Shown one piece after another: positions 43,513-52,133 of a stretch of DNA of 64,000 bases; position 1 is the first letter of the stretch, and each line of letters begins with the position of its first letter. Made by a program: the position numbers and the translations under genes. The notes below the pieces were generated by a model that saw only the letters and a program-made list of their open reading frames with translations, was not told where the DNA came from and did not search any database. Source of the DNA: an uncultured Bacteriovorax sp. (GTDB lineage Bacteria > Bdellovibrionota > Bacteriovoracia > Bacteriovoracales > Bacteriovoracaceae); NCBI GenBank assembly GCA_946481315.1, contig CAMLMH010000005.1, positions 152,944 through 216,943 of the forward strand, in the 5' to 3' direction.

Positions 43513-44517
43513 TTAAATCAGTTCAATTTCTCCAACAAGAGCACCATCGCGCTTAAGTGTCTGAAAAATTGAAATAAGATCCTCAGGTGTCACGCCAAAT
43601 GCATTGAGGCTTTTTACAAGTTCACCCAGGGTTGTACCCTTTTCCATGTAATAAACACTGCCTTTCCCGTTTTTTGAATCTTCGCCTTTAACTTCGATGC
43701 TTAAGTCCCCGTGGCTGATGGCCACCGGAGCAATCATCACATCGCCGCCGGCCACAATCGTTCCAGTTCTTTCGTTGATAACGATTTTGGCAGTTGAATC
43801 AGGATTTACTTTGAAGTTTTCAATAATCGCCATTAATTGAACAACATTTCGTTCATATTGACTTGGAACAACAAGATCAATTGTTGTCGAATCTTTGGCC
43901 GCAGCAAACTTACCACCTAATTCTTCATTGATGACTTTTTCAATTCGGGCAGCGGTCGTAAAGTCCGGATTATTTAAACTTAAACGTAATGAGTTCTTTT
44001 TCTCGAATTCATTGAGGACCTCACGCTCGACAGTAGCTCCATTTGGAATCGTTCCGGTCGTTGCAAACTTAGCACCTTTTTTCATTCCACCAATTGAAAG
44101 AGGCCCGGCGCCAACAGCATAAATGTTTCCATCACCAGCTTTTAGCGGTGTGACCAGCAACGTTCCGCCGGCCAGGGAAGATGCGTCTCCGATGCTGGAG
44201 ACGATCAAATCTACTTTTTGTCCTACTCGGGCAAAAGGAGGAAGTTTTGCTGTAACCACGACGGCAGCAACATTTTTAGAACTGATTTCCGTTTTAGGAT
44301 TGAGTCCTAGTTTTTCAAACATTTTTTTCAGAGATGTGTTGGTGATTTCTCCACCAGCATCTCCTGTACCGTTTAGACCTATGACCAGCCCATAACCAAT
44401 AATTGGATTTTCGCGCACACCTTTCACAGTTACCAGGTCTTTAAGCCGTGCTGGAGCAGCATAGGCAAGCTGGGAAGTAAGGAGAGACAGTCCTAAGGCA
44501 ATTGTATGTAATTTCAT
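43513..44517 (-). CDS. flgI: Flagellar P-ring protein FlgI
   Basis: 334-residue FlgI, secreted to the periplasm by its signal peptide (KLHTIALGLSLLTSQLAYA) and assembled around the rod in the peptidoglycan layer. Family hallmarks ARLKDLVTVKGVRENPIIGYGLVIGLNGTGD (residues 21-53, quoted in part: ENPIIGYGLVIGLNGTGD) and INERTGTIVAGGDVMIAPVA are present, and TLGELVKSLNAFGVTPEDLISI closes the protein. Its gene follows flgH after 5 bases. The presence of P- and L-ring genes shows that the flagellum crosses both a wall and an outer membrane. Confidence 0.96.
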   Translation of the reverse strand: MKLHTIALGLSLLTSQLAYAAPARLKDLVTVKGVRENPIIGYGLVIGLNGTGDAGGEITNTSLKKMFEKLGLNPKTEISSKNVAAVVVTAKLPPFARVGQKVDLIVSSIGDASSLAGGTLLVTPLKAGDGNIYAVGAGPLSIGGMKKGAKFATTGTIPNGATVEREVLNEFEKKNSLRLSLNNPDFTTAARIEKVINEELGGKFAAAKDSTTIDLVVPSQYERNVVQLMAIIENFKVNPDSTAKIVINERTGTIVAGGDVMIAPVAISHGDLSIEVKGEDSKNGKGSVYYMEKGTTLGELVKSLNAFGVTPEDLISIFQTLKRDGALVGEIELI

Positions 44518-44522
44518 TCTTA

Positions 44523-45278
44523 TTACCTCACTACCGTTACATTAGATTCCAGGATAGCATCTGAATTGATAGTATCGTCATCAGCAATATCTCTGCGAGA
44601 AACCAGCGCCTGAACTTCAACCAGACGTTTTCGGTTTTTATAGAGAACATTTTTTCTTCCTTTAATCAGTAAGTGTTCGCGGTTGATCTCTTCAACGACA
44701 ACACTGGAAATGCGGTCATGCGGTCCTGAGTCGGCAGCCTCACTTTGTTCTTTTGGAGCAGAGGCTGTCGTTGTAGCCCCTTCTTTCTTTTCATCATTAG
44801 CTTTGGCTTCAAACGGATTTTCCGGAAAAGCTTTTTTTAGCTCAAGTGTAATTTCACTTTTTAACTTGGGATGGACATTGATTTGGACAATATCGCCTGA
44901 CCCTTTAGTTTTAGATGTTGAGAACAAAAATTGATTTTGATCATTGCCTGACCAGAGACTTCCATCGTTACCCTGATCCGTGAGATCGCTGGCCGTTGTT
45001 CTTTTAAGTGCAACTTTTTCTTCCTGGTACTTTCGTTTTACTGCTGGAGCAACGAGTTTCTGGCTGGCCGTCGTGACTTCACGATTTCTACCCGGACGAT
45101 TGTATTCAGAAGATGTTCTTCTTTTTGGTTTTCTGAATCTTTCGAATTGATCGTCCTGAATGTCTACTTCGGCTTCTCTTTCACTTTTATCGAGATCGCG
45201 ATAAATGTTGTCAACGTAAGTTGTACATGATGTAAAGAGCATTAAAGTTATCAGCCAAAAAAGTTTATTAAGCTTCAT
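44523..45278 (-). CDS. flgH: Flagellar L-ring lipoprotein FlgH
   Basis: 251-residue lipoprotein with lipobox FTSC (lipidated Cys18). The C-terminal half carries the FlgH region (SLWSGNDQNQFLFSTSKTKG, GDIVQINVH, HLLIKGRKNVLYKNRKRLVEVQA-like sequence, then SRRDIADDDTINSDAI). The N-terminal 100 residues are basic and low-complexity and make the protein slightly longer than usual. It forms the outer-membrane bushing of the flagellum. The ATG overlaps the flgA stop by 4 bases (ATGA). Confidence 0.92.
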   Translation of the reverse strand: MKLNKLFWLITLMLFTSCTTYVDNIYRDLDKSEREAEVDIQDDQFERFRKPKRRTSSEYNRPGRNREVTTASQKLVAPAVKRKYQEEKVALKRTTASDLTDQGNDGSLWSGNDQNQFLFSTSKTKGSGDIVQINVHPKLKSEITLELKKAFPENPFEAKANDEKKEGATTTASAPKEQSEAADSGPHDRISSVVVEEINREHLLIKGRKNVLYKNRKRLVEVQALVSRRDIADDDTINSDAILESNVTVVR

Positions 45279-46168
45279 AGTTCGATCACCACTTTGTTAT
45301 AATCAATTACCTTTCCGGCAATTTTCTTATTGTTTGGTCCTTTGAGTTCGATTATTTCCCCTAAACGGGCAGAGCGTACTGGCATCGCCGTTTTTGTCAG
45401 AGAAATGTTATTATTTTTTAATTGTACATTCACCGGAGTTCCGAAATTAATCAGGTTAACCGGTTGCAGATCCATATTGGAAACAGTAGCACCCTGAAGA
45501 ATCGTTCGGTTGGTTTTAAAGTATTTTATGTTTTCCAGAGTCGTCAATGCATTGTCCGGATACATAGTCAGTACTTCGTCCATGTAGAAATCTTCCGGAT
45601 TAAGGGCCTTTTGCTGAAAACTGATAGAGCGCTTTGCCTTAACCACTTTAACTTTTGCCATGATTTTAGAAGCAAACCAGACAGTGCGTGTTGTGTTGTC
45701 AGTGACATTGATGATGTTCACTTTAACGTTTTTTTCTCCGAAACTGGTACATGCATCGCAGATCGCCTGTAAGGTTTCACCTTCAACAAGTCCCAGCGAG
45801 CTCAAATTATTCAATGACCGAGACTGAGTAAACAGTAGATTTGTCCCGGGAACCAGCTGGTCTTTAAGCGAATTGTTTAAATCCAATAGTGAGAGTTTTT
45901 TATTGATGAAGTTAACTGTGAAATCGGGAAAATCTTTCTGCATTTCCTTGGTGAGAAAATCAGAGCCTACTGTTCCTTGAGAGTTGGCGACGATGGCTGA
46001 AATTTTAGCGCTGACTTCTGCCGGACAGCTTGAGTGACGAATGATGTCCCGGGCCAGTAGTGTCTGAGCGGAGTCCAGGCGGTAGACCTTATTGAAAAGT
46101 TCAACCGAACACTCTTCAGCGCTAACTTTCATGGCCAGTAGTAAGAATAAAAAGAAAGCTTGTTTCAT
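45275..46168 (-). CDS. flgA: P-ring assembly chaperone FlgA
   Basis: 297-residue periplasmic protein with a signal peptide (MKQAFFLFLLLAMKVSA). The C-terminal SAF-type domain (about 170-297) includes FYMDEVLTMYPDNALTTLENIKYF-like sequence and NLINFGTPVNVQLKNNNISL, then GEIIELKGPNNKKIAGKVI at the end, the classical FlgA finish. FlgA chaperones FlgI during P-ring assembly. It lies between flgG (9-base gap) and flgH (4-base overlap). A long N-terminal region of about 150 residues is only weakly conserved. Confidence 0.88.
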   Translation of the reverse strand: MKQAFFLFLLLAMKVSAEECSVELFNKVYRLDSAQTLLARDIIRHSSCPAEVSAKISAIVANSQGTVGSDFLTKEMQKDFPDFTVNFINKKLSLLDLNNSLKDQLVPGTNLLFTQSRSLNNLSSLGLVEGETLQAICDACTSFGEKNVKVNIINVTDNTTRTVWFASKIMAKVKVVKAKRSISFQQKALNPEDFYMDEVLTMYPDNALTTLENIKYFKTNRTILQGATVSNMDLQPVNLINFGTPVNVQLKNNNISLTKTAMPVRSARLGEIIELKGPNNKKIAGKVIDYNKVVIEL

Positions 46169-46177
46169 TTTAAATTA

Positions 46178-47032
46178 TTACCTGATGTTGTTAATCGTTT
46201 GCATCATTTGATCTGCCACACCCATTACCTTAGAGTTCATTTCATAAGCTCTCTGGGCACGTATCAAATCAGTCATTTCAGTCATTGGACTAACATTGGA
46301 AGCCTCTAGTGCCCCTTGCATAAGTGGTCCGGCATTGTCATTTCCGGCAATGGCCTGCACAGGTTGTCCGCTGGACAATGAAACCTGATATAGATTCATT
46401 CCGCTGGATTTTAGACCCACCGGATTTACAAATGTAAAGACAGGAAGCTGTCCAATTTCACTTGGTTCTGGCTGTCCCTTGATATAGGCATCGATTTTTC
46501 CATTTTCAGCAATATTCACACTCGCTGTGTTCGGTGGGAAAGTCAGACCGGGATAAACTTTGTAACCTTGTTTGTTAACCATATTTCCCTGAGCATCGAC
46601 GTTGAATGCTCCATCGCGGGTAAACTTTAATTCCCCATTGGGCATGATTATCCCGAAAAATCCTTCACCATTAATCATTAAATCAAAAGGGTTATTGGTA
46701 ATTTGCGGAGCTCCCACAGTAAATTCTTTCCTGATCGCTGAAACTCGAGCACCAGAACCAACTTGTGTACCTACGTTATATTGTGTCGAGGCTGAAGAGC
46801 GGGCTCCTGCTTCCTGAATAGTTTCGTAACTTAAATCATCGATCTCAGTTCTTCCGCGTTTAAATCCTGTCGTGTTGACGTTTGCAATGTTATTCGAAAT
46901 CGTACTGACATTGGTTTCCTGAGCAGTCATTCCCGAAGCCGCAGTATGCAGGGCCTTTAGCATTGCCTGTGCTTCAGGTAATGTGGCGATACTGACAATT
47001 AAAAATAATAACTTTCTCAAATTAAACCTCAT
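46178..47032 (-). CDS. flgG: Flagellar distal rod protein FlgG with a signal-peptide-like N-terminal extension
   Basis: 284 residues from the ATG at 47032, which overlaps the flgF stop (TAATG). Canonical FlgG would start at Met24 (46963), MLKALHTAASGMTAQETNV, followed by NNIANVNTTGFKRGR. The first 23 residues look like a Sec signal peptide: basic start (RKL), hydrophobic LLFLIVSIATL, and AQA before Met24. A TTG at codon 5 (47020) has GAGG six bases upstream, whereas Met24 has no good ribosome site. Rod proteins normally leave through the flagellar exporter without a signal peptide, so this start deserves checking. The rest, including the C-terminal EMTDLIRAQRAYEMNSK, is ordinary FlgG. Confidence 0.93.
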   Translation of the reverse strand: MRFNLRKLLFLIVSIATLPEAQAMLKALHTAASGMTAQETNVSTISNNIANVNTTGFKRGRTEIDDLSYETIQEAGARSSASTQYNVGTQVGSGARVSAIRKEFTVGAPQITNNPFDLMINGEGFFGIIMPNGELKFTRDGAFNVDAQGNMVNKQGYKVYPGLTFPPNTASVNIAENGKIDAYIKGQPEPSEIGQLPVFTFVNPVGLKSSGMNLYQVSLSSGQPVQAIAGNDNAGPLMQGALEASNVSPMTEMTDLIRAQRAYEMNSKVMGVADQMMQTINNIR

Positions 47033-47865
47033 TAAAATTTCGAAATTTCGTTTACAGCTTTAGAGCTGATTGCATCGTAATTTTTTATTGCCCGCTGAAT
47101 GGATTCAAAAGTGCGGTTCGCATTGATCAGATTCGACATTTCTGAAATGGCATTCACATTAGATTGTTCAACAAATCCCTGATGAACTGTTGTTTTTAAA
47201 TCACCAACTTTAATGTTGGTCTGATCAGGGTTGATAAATAATGAGTGCCCCTCTTTTTTCAGGGCATGGACATCACTGAATTCAGTAATGGCCAGATTTC
47301 CCACTTTATTATCCCCATTAAAAATTTCACCTTCCAGACTGATAGAAAAGCGAGAACCATTCACATTGATGACACGTGATTCAGGAGCTGAAGCGAGATT
47401 CATTTTTCCGTCGGGACCGGCCACTGGAGGCGCATCTTTTGAGAGAACATAAAAGCCCTGATCAGTGACCAGTTTTCCTTCACCGTTGACGCTGAAACTT
47501 CCTTTCCTTGAATAACGAACTCCATTAGGAGTTAAGACTTCAAAAAATCCAGGCCCGTTAAGAGCATTATCAAAGGGATTTCCGGAAGGAGTCAGCTGGC
47601 CTTGTTCATGAAGCGTGTATGTACCGTCAACTTTGACGAAAGAATCTTCAGCACCATTACTGCGGTAAAAATCGTCAGGTTTGAATTCACCGCGAGGTAC
47701 ATCTATATCCTGACCGGGTTTTTCCAGAGCTGCTAAATATTCTTTGAAAACAACTTGATCTTTCTTGAAACCAGGAGTGTTGGCATTGGCCACATTGTTG
47801 GCAATTGTTTCAACGTTACGTTGCTGGGCAATTGCGCCTGATAATGGGACCCATAATTCTCTCAA
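47032..47865 (-). CDS. flgF: Flagellar proximal rod protein FlgF-like
   Basis: 277-residue flagellar basal-body rod protein of the FlgF/FlgG group. The N-terminal motif NVETIANNVANANTPGFKKDQ (residues 18-38) and C-terminal EMSNLINANRTFESIQRAI are typical. The start is TTG at 47865, with GGAGG five bases upstream. It heads the flagellar operon directly behind a candidate sigma-54 promoter. Between FlgF and FlgG names I chose by gene order and because the next gene is the better FlgG match. Confidence 0.88.
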   Translation of the reverse strand: MRELWVPLSGAIAQQRNVETIANNVANANTPGFKKDQVVFKEYLAALEKPGQDIDVPRGEFKPDDFYRSNGAEDSFVKVDGTYTLHEQGQLTPSGNPFDNALNGPGFFEVLTPNGVRYSRKGSFSVNGEGKLVTDQGFYVLSKDAPPVAGPDGKMNLASAPESRVINVNGSRFSISLEGEIFNGDNKVGNLAITEFSDVHALKKEGHSLFINPDQTNIKVGDLKTTVHQGFVEQSNVNAISEMSNLINANRTFESIQRAIKNYDAISSKAVNEISKF

Positions 47866-47903
47866 AATTCCCTCCTATGGAATTTAGTCGTCTATTTAAC
47901 TAT

Positions 47904-47919
47904 AGCTTGCTGAGTGCCA
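47904..47919 (-). promoter_or_regulatory. Candidate sigma-54 (-24/-12) promoter of the flagellar operon
   Basis: On the minus strand TGGCACTCAGCAAGCT has the invariant GG (-24, 47917-47918) and GC (-12, 47905-47906) with exactly 10 bases between them, and TGGCAC matches the consensus perfectly. The -12 side (AAGCT) is poorer than TTGCA. The predicted leader before flgF is about 28 bases. The rest of 47866-48102 holds no gene. Confidence 0.5.
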
Positions 47920-48102
47920 AATTCTCTACATAGGTAAAATTGTCCCTCTCAAATGTCTTCCAAGTAAGTCGTTGATAATGTATCTTTAACTTTGTAATGA
48001 CTAATAAGAAGTGCGTAGCGGCCGGGAAAAAAAGATCTAAGCCGTGGATTTTTTGACACGCCTTACTGGTCTAAAACGGTATGTTTTTCCTACGGGTAAG
48101 TT

Positions 48103-48309
48103 ATGACTACTAAAAAATCTTTTGAAGAATCGCTGAAACAACTTGAAAATATAGTATCCAAATTAGAATCCGGTGAACTGGCTCTGGAACAAAGTCTGGA
48201 ACAATTCGAAGTCGGAACCAAGTTGTATAAAGAATGCAAAGATCAACTAGCTGTAGCTGAAAAGAAAATCGCCATGCTTACAGAAAGTCTGAAAGAAGAA
48301 GAACTCTAA
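48103..48309 (+). CDS. xseB: Exodeoxyribonuclease VII small subunit
   Basis: 68-residue XseB, which joins the large subunit XseA to degrade single-stranded DNA. The whole protein is the family's two-helix hairpin with SFEESLKQLENIVSKLESGELALEQSL near the start (residues 5-31, key GELALEQSLEQFE) and a charged tail. xseA is not in the window. Its stop overlaps the ATG of the next gene (TAATG), so it is co-translated with the patatin-like lipoprotein. Confidence 0.95.
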   Translation: MTTKKSFEESLKQLENIVSKLESGELALEQSLEQFEVGTKLYKECKDQLAVAEKKIAMLTESLKEEEL

Positions 48310-49331
48310 TGATCAAAATTTTAATTACTGTTTTCCTGATCACTATTCTCAGTGCCTGTTCTTCTTTAAAAACAATAAAGGGGCAAGCCGGACCAACAGG
48401 ACCGAGCATGCAACACGACCAGGTCGATTTAGGCCTGGAAGGAACTGGGGAATCTGATACAACTCCGGTTATTCTGCCTAGTGAAGAGACTGTCAGATTA
48501 GGTGATCGAGGCGGGGATGTATATTCAGAAGCAGAAGGAAGTGAAATTAATCAGACGAGTACTAAAAAATTAAAAATCGGTTTGAGTCTGGGTCCCGGAC
48601 TCTATCGCACATTTACTTATGTCTCTTTATTAAAATATCTGGAACGACAGTCATTAACTCCGCAAATAATTACCGGAACCGGATTTGGGGCAATCATTGC
48701 GGCGATGTATGCGCATGGACTGACACCGGAAATGATTGAATGGAATTTTTTCCGCTATTTTCGGGAAAAAGGAAATCATCGTCCATATGAAGAAGAATGG
48801 TATGAAGATGTGGATCGCTTGTTGCTTGATAAGCTTAAAAATAAAAGACTGCAGGATGCTACAAGAAAACTCTATTTAACCTTATATAGTGCTAAAACTA
48901 AAAAGACGTATTACTTTGATAAAGGAAATACTCGTGAGCTTCTGCTCAAAAATCTGCATTTGACAACAAACAGAAGGGCTAAATCTCAGGGAACTTATAC
49001 AGCGGCTTTTGAAAATGAAATTTTTAATCCTCGTCTTATGAATCGACTTGGTGCAGATTTTACCATCGGTGCTGATGTATTGGGGAGTAAAGTGGAATTT
49101 GAAGACTCTAGTGAATTTCTGGTAGGAGTTTATGGGCGTGCAGCCGGGAAAATCGCTAAAGAAAAAAACGGATTCGATGTTTTCGTATCTTTGCCATTAG
49201 CAAATCAGGAACTGGATTCAACTGCCGAAAGCGCAGCTTCGCTCATGCGATCTCAGGAGTATCTGGAAAAACAAACAGCTCTGATTCGCAAGACGATACA
49301 ACAAAAAACAAATTCCAGTTCTGCTTTATAG
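48309..49331 (+). CDS. Patatin-like lipoprotein lacking the catalytic serine (pseudoenzyme)
   Basis: 340-residue lipoprotein (lipobox LSAC, Cys17; a Gly/Glu-rich linker to about 85). From about 90 it follows the patatin fold: KIGLSLGPGLYRTFTYVSLLKYL, where active members have the Gly-rich oxyanion loop and HIGVL, then ITGTGFGAIIAAMYAHG, where they have the nucleophile elbow GTSxGA. Here the elbow reads GTGFG, so the catalytic Ser is Gly, and no DGG/DGA Asp motif is visible later. It is probably a non-catalytic binder at the outer membrane. It lies between xseB and the PBP1A gene (9-base gap). Confidence 0.65.
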   Translation: MIKILITVFLITILSACSSLKTIKGQAGPTGPSMQHDQVDLGLEGTGESDTTPVILPSEETVRLGDRGGDVYSEAEGSEINQTSTKKLKIGLSLGPGLYRTFTYVSLLKYLERQSLTPQIITGTGFGAIIAAMYAHGLTPEMIEWNFFRYFREKGNHRPYEEEWYEDVDRLLLDKLKNKRLQDATRKLYLTLYSAKTKKTYYFDKGNTRELLLKNLHLTTNRRAKSQGTYTAAFENEIFNPRLMNRLGADFTIGADVLGSKVEFEDSSEFLVGVYGRAAGKIAKEKNGFDVFVSLPLANQELDSTAESAASLMRSQEYLEKQTALIRKTIQQKTNSSSAL

Positions 49332-49340
49332 GAAAACCAG

Positions 49341-52010
49341 ATGAAAGGTTTAATCATTAAAATTATTATCGCAATTTTAGGTGTTTCACTCATGGCCGGC
49401 GTAACAGCTGCAGTGGCGTTCACTTATTTTAACCTGGATTTGCCAAAAATCGACAAACTTCAGGATTATAAGCCTAATCTTGCTTCGCAAATTTATTCTA
49501 AAGATGGGGTATTGCTTGCAGAACTTGGTTTGGAAAAAAGAGATATAGTTGAGATGAAAGATGTCCCAGCACGGGTAATTGATGCTTTCCTTTCAGCTGA
49601 AGATGACAAGTTTTTTGAACATAAAGGTGTCGACTATTTTGGACTCACCCGAGCTATGCTGGCAAACTTCAAGGCCGGTAGAGTTGTGCAGGGGGGAAGT
49701 ACTATTACTCAGCAGGTAGCTAAATCTTTGTTACTTAGCTCAGAACGCTCTATTACACGTAAACTTAAAGATTTTATTCTTGCTCAGAGAATTGAAGAAA
49801 AGTTAACAAAAAAAGAAATTCTCTATCTTTATCTGAACCAGGTTTATCTTGGCGGTGGATACTATGGTGTAAAAGCCGCTGCCCGCGGATATTACAATAA
49901 AGATTTAAACGATATGTCAGTAGCAGAAGCTGCCATGCTGGCCGGTTTGCTGGTTGCTCCTGGAAAATATTCGCCTTACGTAAATCCGCAGGCTGCGAAG
50001 AAACGACAACATTATGTTCTTGAAAGGATGTATAAGCTAAAGAAAATTTCTAAGTCTCAATACGAAAACGCTCTGGCAGAAAAAACTGTTTACCGGATTC
50101 GCGAAGATGAGTTGCGAGCTCCTTATTTTACTGAATGGGTAAGACAAAAAGTTGTTGAAGCCGTGGGGGAGAAATCCTTTTTGATTGATGGTTACAAAAT
50201 CAAGACAACCCTCGACTGGGAATTGCAAAAAGTTGCGGAAGAGCAAATTAAAAAGGGCATAAAAGAGATTGATAAACGTCAGGGATATAAAGGTCCTTTT
50301 GCCCGTATTACTCCGGAAGAATTTGATCGTTTCGAACTGGAAAGCCGAAAAAATATCTATAAAGCTCGCTCAAGCTTTTTTGTCATTAATGATAAAAATG
50401 AAAAAGTTTATGAATATAACTTTGATGAAGAGAAATTCAATGAGCAGCAGGAAAGTCTCAATAGACTGGTGACTAAATCAGGTGATCCGGGATTCATTCC
50501 TGGACTTGCGGAAAATGACGATATTATCAATATACTAAAAGAAAACACTCAGTATGAAGCCGTCGTTACTAAGGTTGATGATGAAACACGTCTGGTGTTC
50601 GTTTCATTGGGCGGAAGTTCGGGAGTAATTCCATTTGAATATTTCAAGTGGGCACATAAAAGAAGTATCAGCGAAAATACCGCTTACTACCAGGAGGTTT
50701 CGAAACCCTCAACCATCCTTCGCACAGGGGATTTAATTCATGTTCAGATGGTGAAGAAAACAGTTCAGCTGGCACCATATTTATCACCGGCAGGAAGTAC
50801 TGCACTGGCAAGACAAAAAGCTGGCGGATTGTTTAGAAGCCAAAAGTATATTCTTTGTCAGCTCGATCAGGTAGCTGAGGTACAAGGAGCGATGATTGCT
50901 CTTGATGTTAATAATGGTGATATTTTAAGCTATGTTGGTGGAAGTGATTATAGAACTTCTAAATTTAACAGAGTTGTGCAGGCTAAACGCCAACCAGGCT
51001 CAGCGTTTAAACCGATTCTTTTTTCAGCCGCTCTGGAGAATGGATATACTCCTTCAACCATCATCATGGATACTCCGGAAGCCATGCCAGGCTTTGATTC
51101 AGCCTCCAGCTGGAAACCAAAAAATTATGATGGAGAATATCGCGGACCTGTTACAATGCGTGTCTCTCTGGAACAATCTCGAAATATTCCGACTATCAAA
51201 ATTGCAGACAAAGTCGGAGTTGGTAACATTCTACGTTTTGCAGAACGAATTGGATTTAATGCCCGTCTGGATGATAACCTAAGTATTGCACTGGGTACAT
51301 TCGGTGTTACTCCTCGAGATATGGCAACAACCTATGCGATTTTCGCCAACGGTGGGCGATTTATCACACCCCATGCAATTACTTCTGTTGTAGACCGCGA
51401 CGGAAAAAAATATCAAATCAATGAGCTGGATAGAGATATGAAAATTCCGGGAACAGTTGATAAAGAAACTGAGCCTGACCAGGAAGCAACAAATCCATTT
51501 TTGCGGAGTCTGGGGGGAAAACAAGTTTATGACTCACGTCTTGCTTACGTTATGACTTCAATGATGAAAGGAGTTATTACCAGTGGTACTGCAACCGCTG
51601 CTCGCGAGTTAGGACCGAATATTGCCGGAAAGACCGGAACAACAAATGATTACGTTGATGCCTGGTTTGTGGGTTATAGTCCCAACGTAGTGGCCAGCGT
51701 ATGGACAGGATTTGATGACAATAAAACCCTTGGATACGGAGAAACTGGCGGCCGCTCACCATTGACCATCTGGCGTGAATACATGCGGGCTACATTTAAA
51801 AAATTTGGCGACGATCCATTTCCGGTACCCGAAGGTATCAGTCAGGTTTGGGTTGACAAGCAGACGGGGCGGCCTGCATCACCAAACGCTCCAGGTGCAA
51901 TCGTTGAATCATTTGCCACAGTTCCTCCTGCGGCAATGGGTGAAGGCGGTGAAAATACTGGCGTGAGAACTAGGCCATTGGGCGACGACGAATATTTCGA
52001 AAACCAATAG
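49341..52010 (+). CDS. mrcA: Penicillin-binding protein 1A (bifunctional transglycosylase/transpeptidase)
   Basis: 889-residue class A PBP with an N-terminal membrane anchor (about 5-28). The glycosyltransferase domain has the catalytic Glu87 in SAEDDKFFEHKG and GGSTITQQVAKSLLL. The transpeptidase has Ser554 in GSAFKP, SRN at 613-615 and KTGT from Lys764. The insert between them (about 310-500), probably the OB-like domain of PBP1A, is intact. It polymerises and cross-links peptidoglycan at the inner membrane. All active-site motifs are present, so it should be active. It follows the pseudo-patatin gene after 9 bases. Confidence 0.95.
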   Translation: MKGLIIKIIIAILGVSLMAGVTAAVAFTYFNLDLPKIDKLQDYKPNLASQIYSKDGVLLAELGLEKRDIVEMKDVPARVIDAFLSAEDDKFFEHKGVDYFGLTRAMLANFKAGRVVQGGSTITQQVAKSLLLSSERSITRKLKDFILAQRIEEKLTKKEILYLYLNQVYLGGGYYGVKAAARGYYNKDLNDMSVAEAAMLAGLLVAPGKYSPYVNPQAAKKRQHYVLERMYKLKKISKSQYENALAEKTVYRIREDELRAPYFTEWVRQKVVEAVGEKSFLIDGYKIKTTLDWELQKVAEEQIKKGIKEIDKRQGYKGPFARITPEEFDRFELESRKNIYKARSSFFVINDKNEKVYEYNFDEEKFNEQQESLNRLVTKSGDPGFIPGLAENDDIINILKENTQYEAVVTKVDDETRLVFVSLGGSSGVIPFEYFKWAHKRSISENTAYYQEVSKPSTILRTGDLIHVQMVKKTVQLAPYLSPAGSTALARQKAGGLFRSQKYILCQLDQVAEVQGAMIALDVNNGDILSYVGGSDYRTSKFNRVVQAKRQPGSAFKPILFSAALENGYTPSTIIMDTPEAMPGFDSASSWKPKNYDGEYRGPVTMRVSLEQSRNIPTIKIADKVGVGNILRFAERIGFNARLDDNLSIALGTFGVTPRDMATTYAIFANGGRFITPHAITSVVDRDGKKYQINELDRDMKIPGTVDKETEPDQEATNPFLRSLGGKQVYDSRLAYVMTSMMKGVITSGTATAARELGPNIAGKTGTTNDYVDAWFVGYSPNVVASVWTGFDDNKTLGYGETGGRSPLTIWREYMRATFKKFGDDPFPVPEGISQVWVDKQTGRPASPNAPGAIVESFATVPPAAMGEGGENTGVRTRPLGDDEYFENQ

Positions 52011-52133
52011 GTCAGGATCTAACCTGAGCATTGCTCTTTCTTCTCTGCTACGGCTTAATATTCTTAGTAGATGTGGCGATAAGATTTAAGGATCGGATAC
52101 CATGATTGGTGTCCCAAAAATCTTAGGGAAGAC

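Noticed and set aside
47997..48055. 19-codon frame (MTNKKCVAAGKK...) upstream of xseB
   Set aside because: Very short, no ribosome site and no support; noted only because it is basic.
48053..48058. Perfect TTGACA before xseB
   Set aside because: No acceptable -10 box lies 15-19 bases downstream, so a promoter call is not justified.
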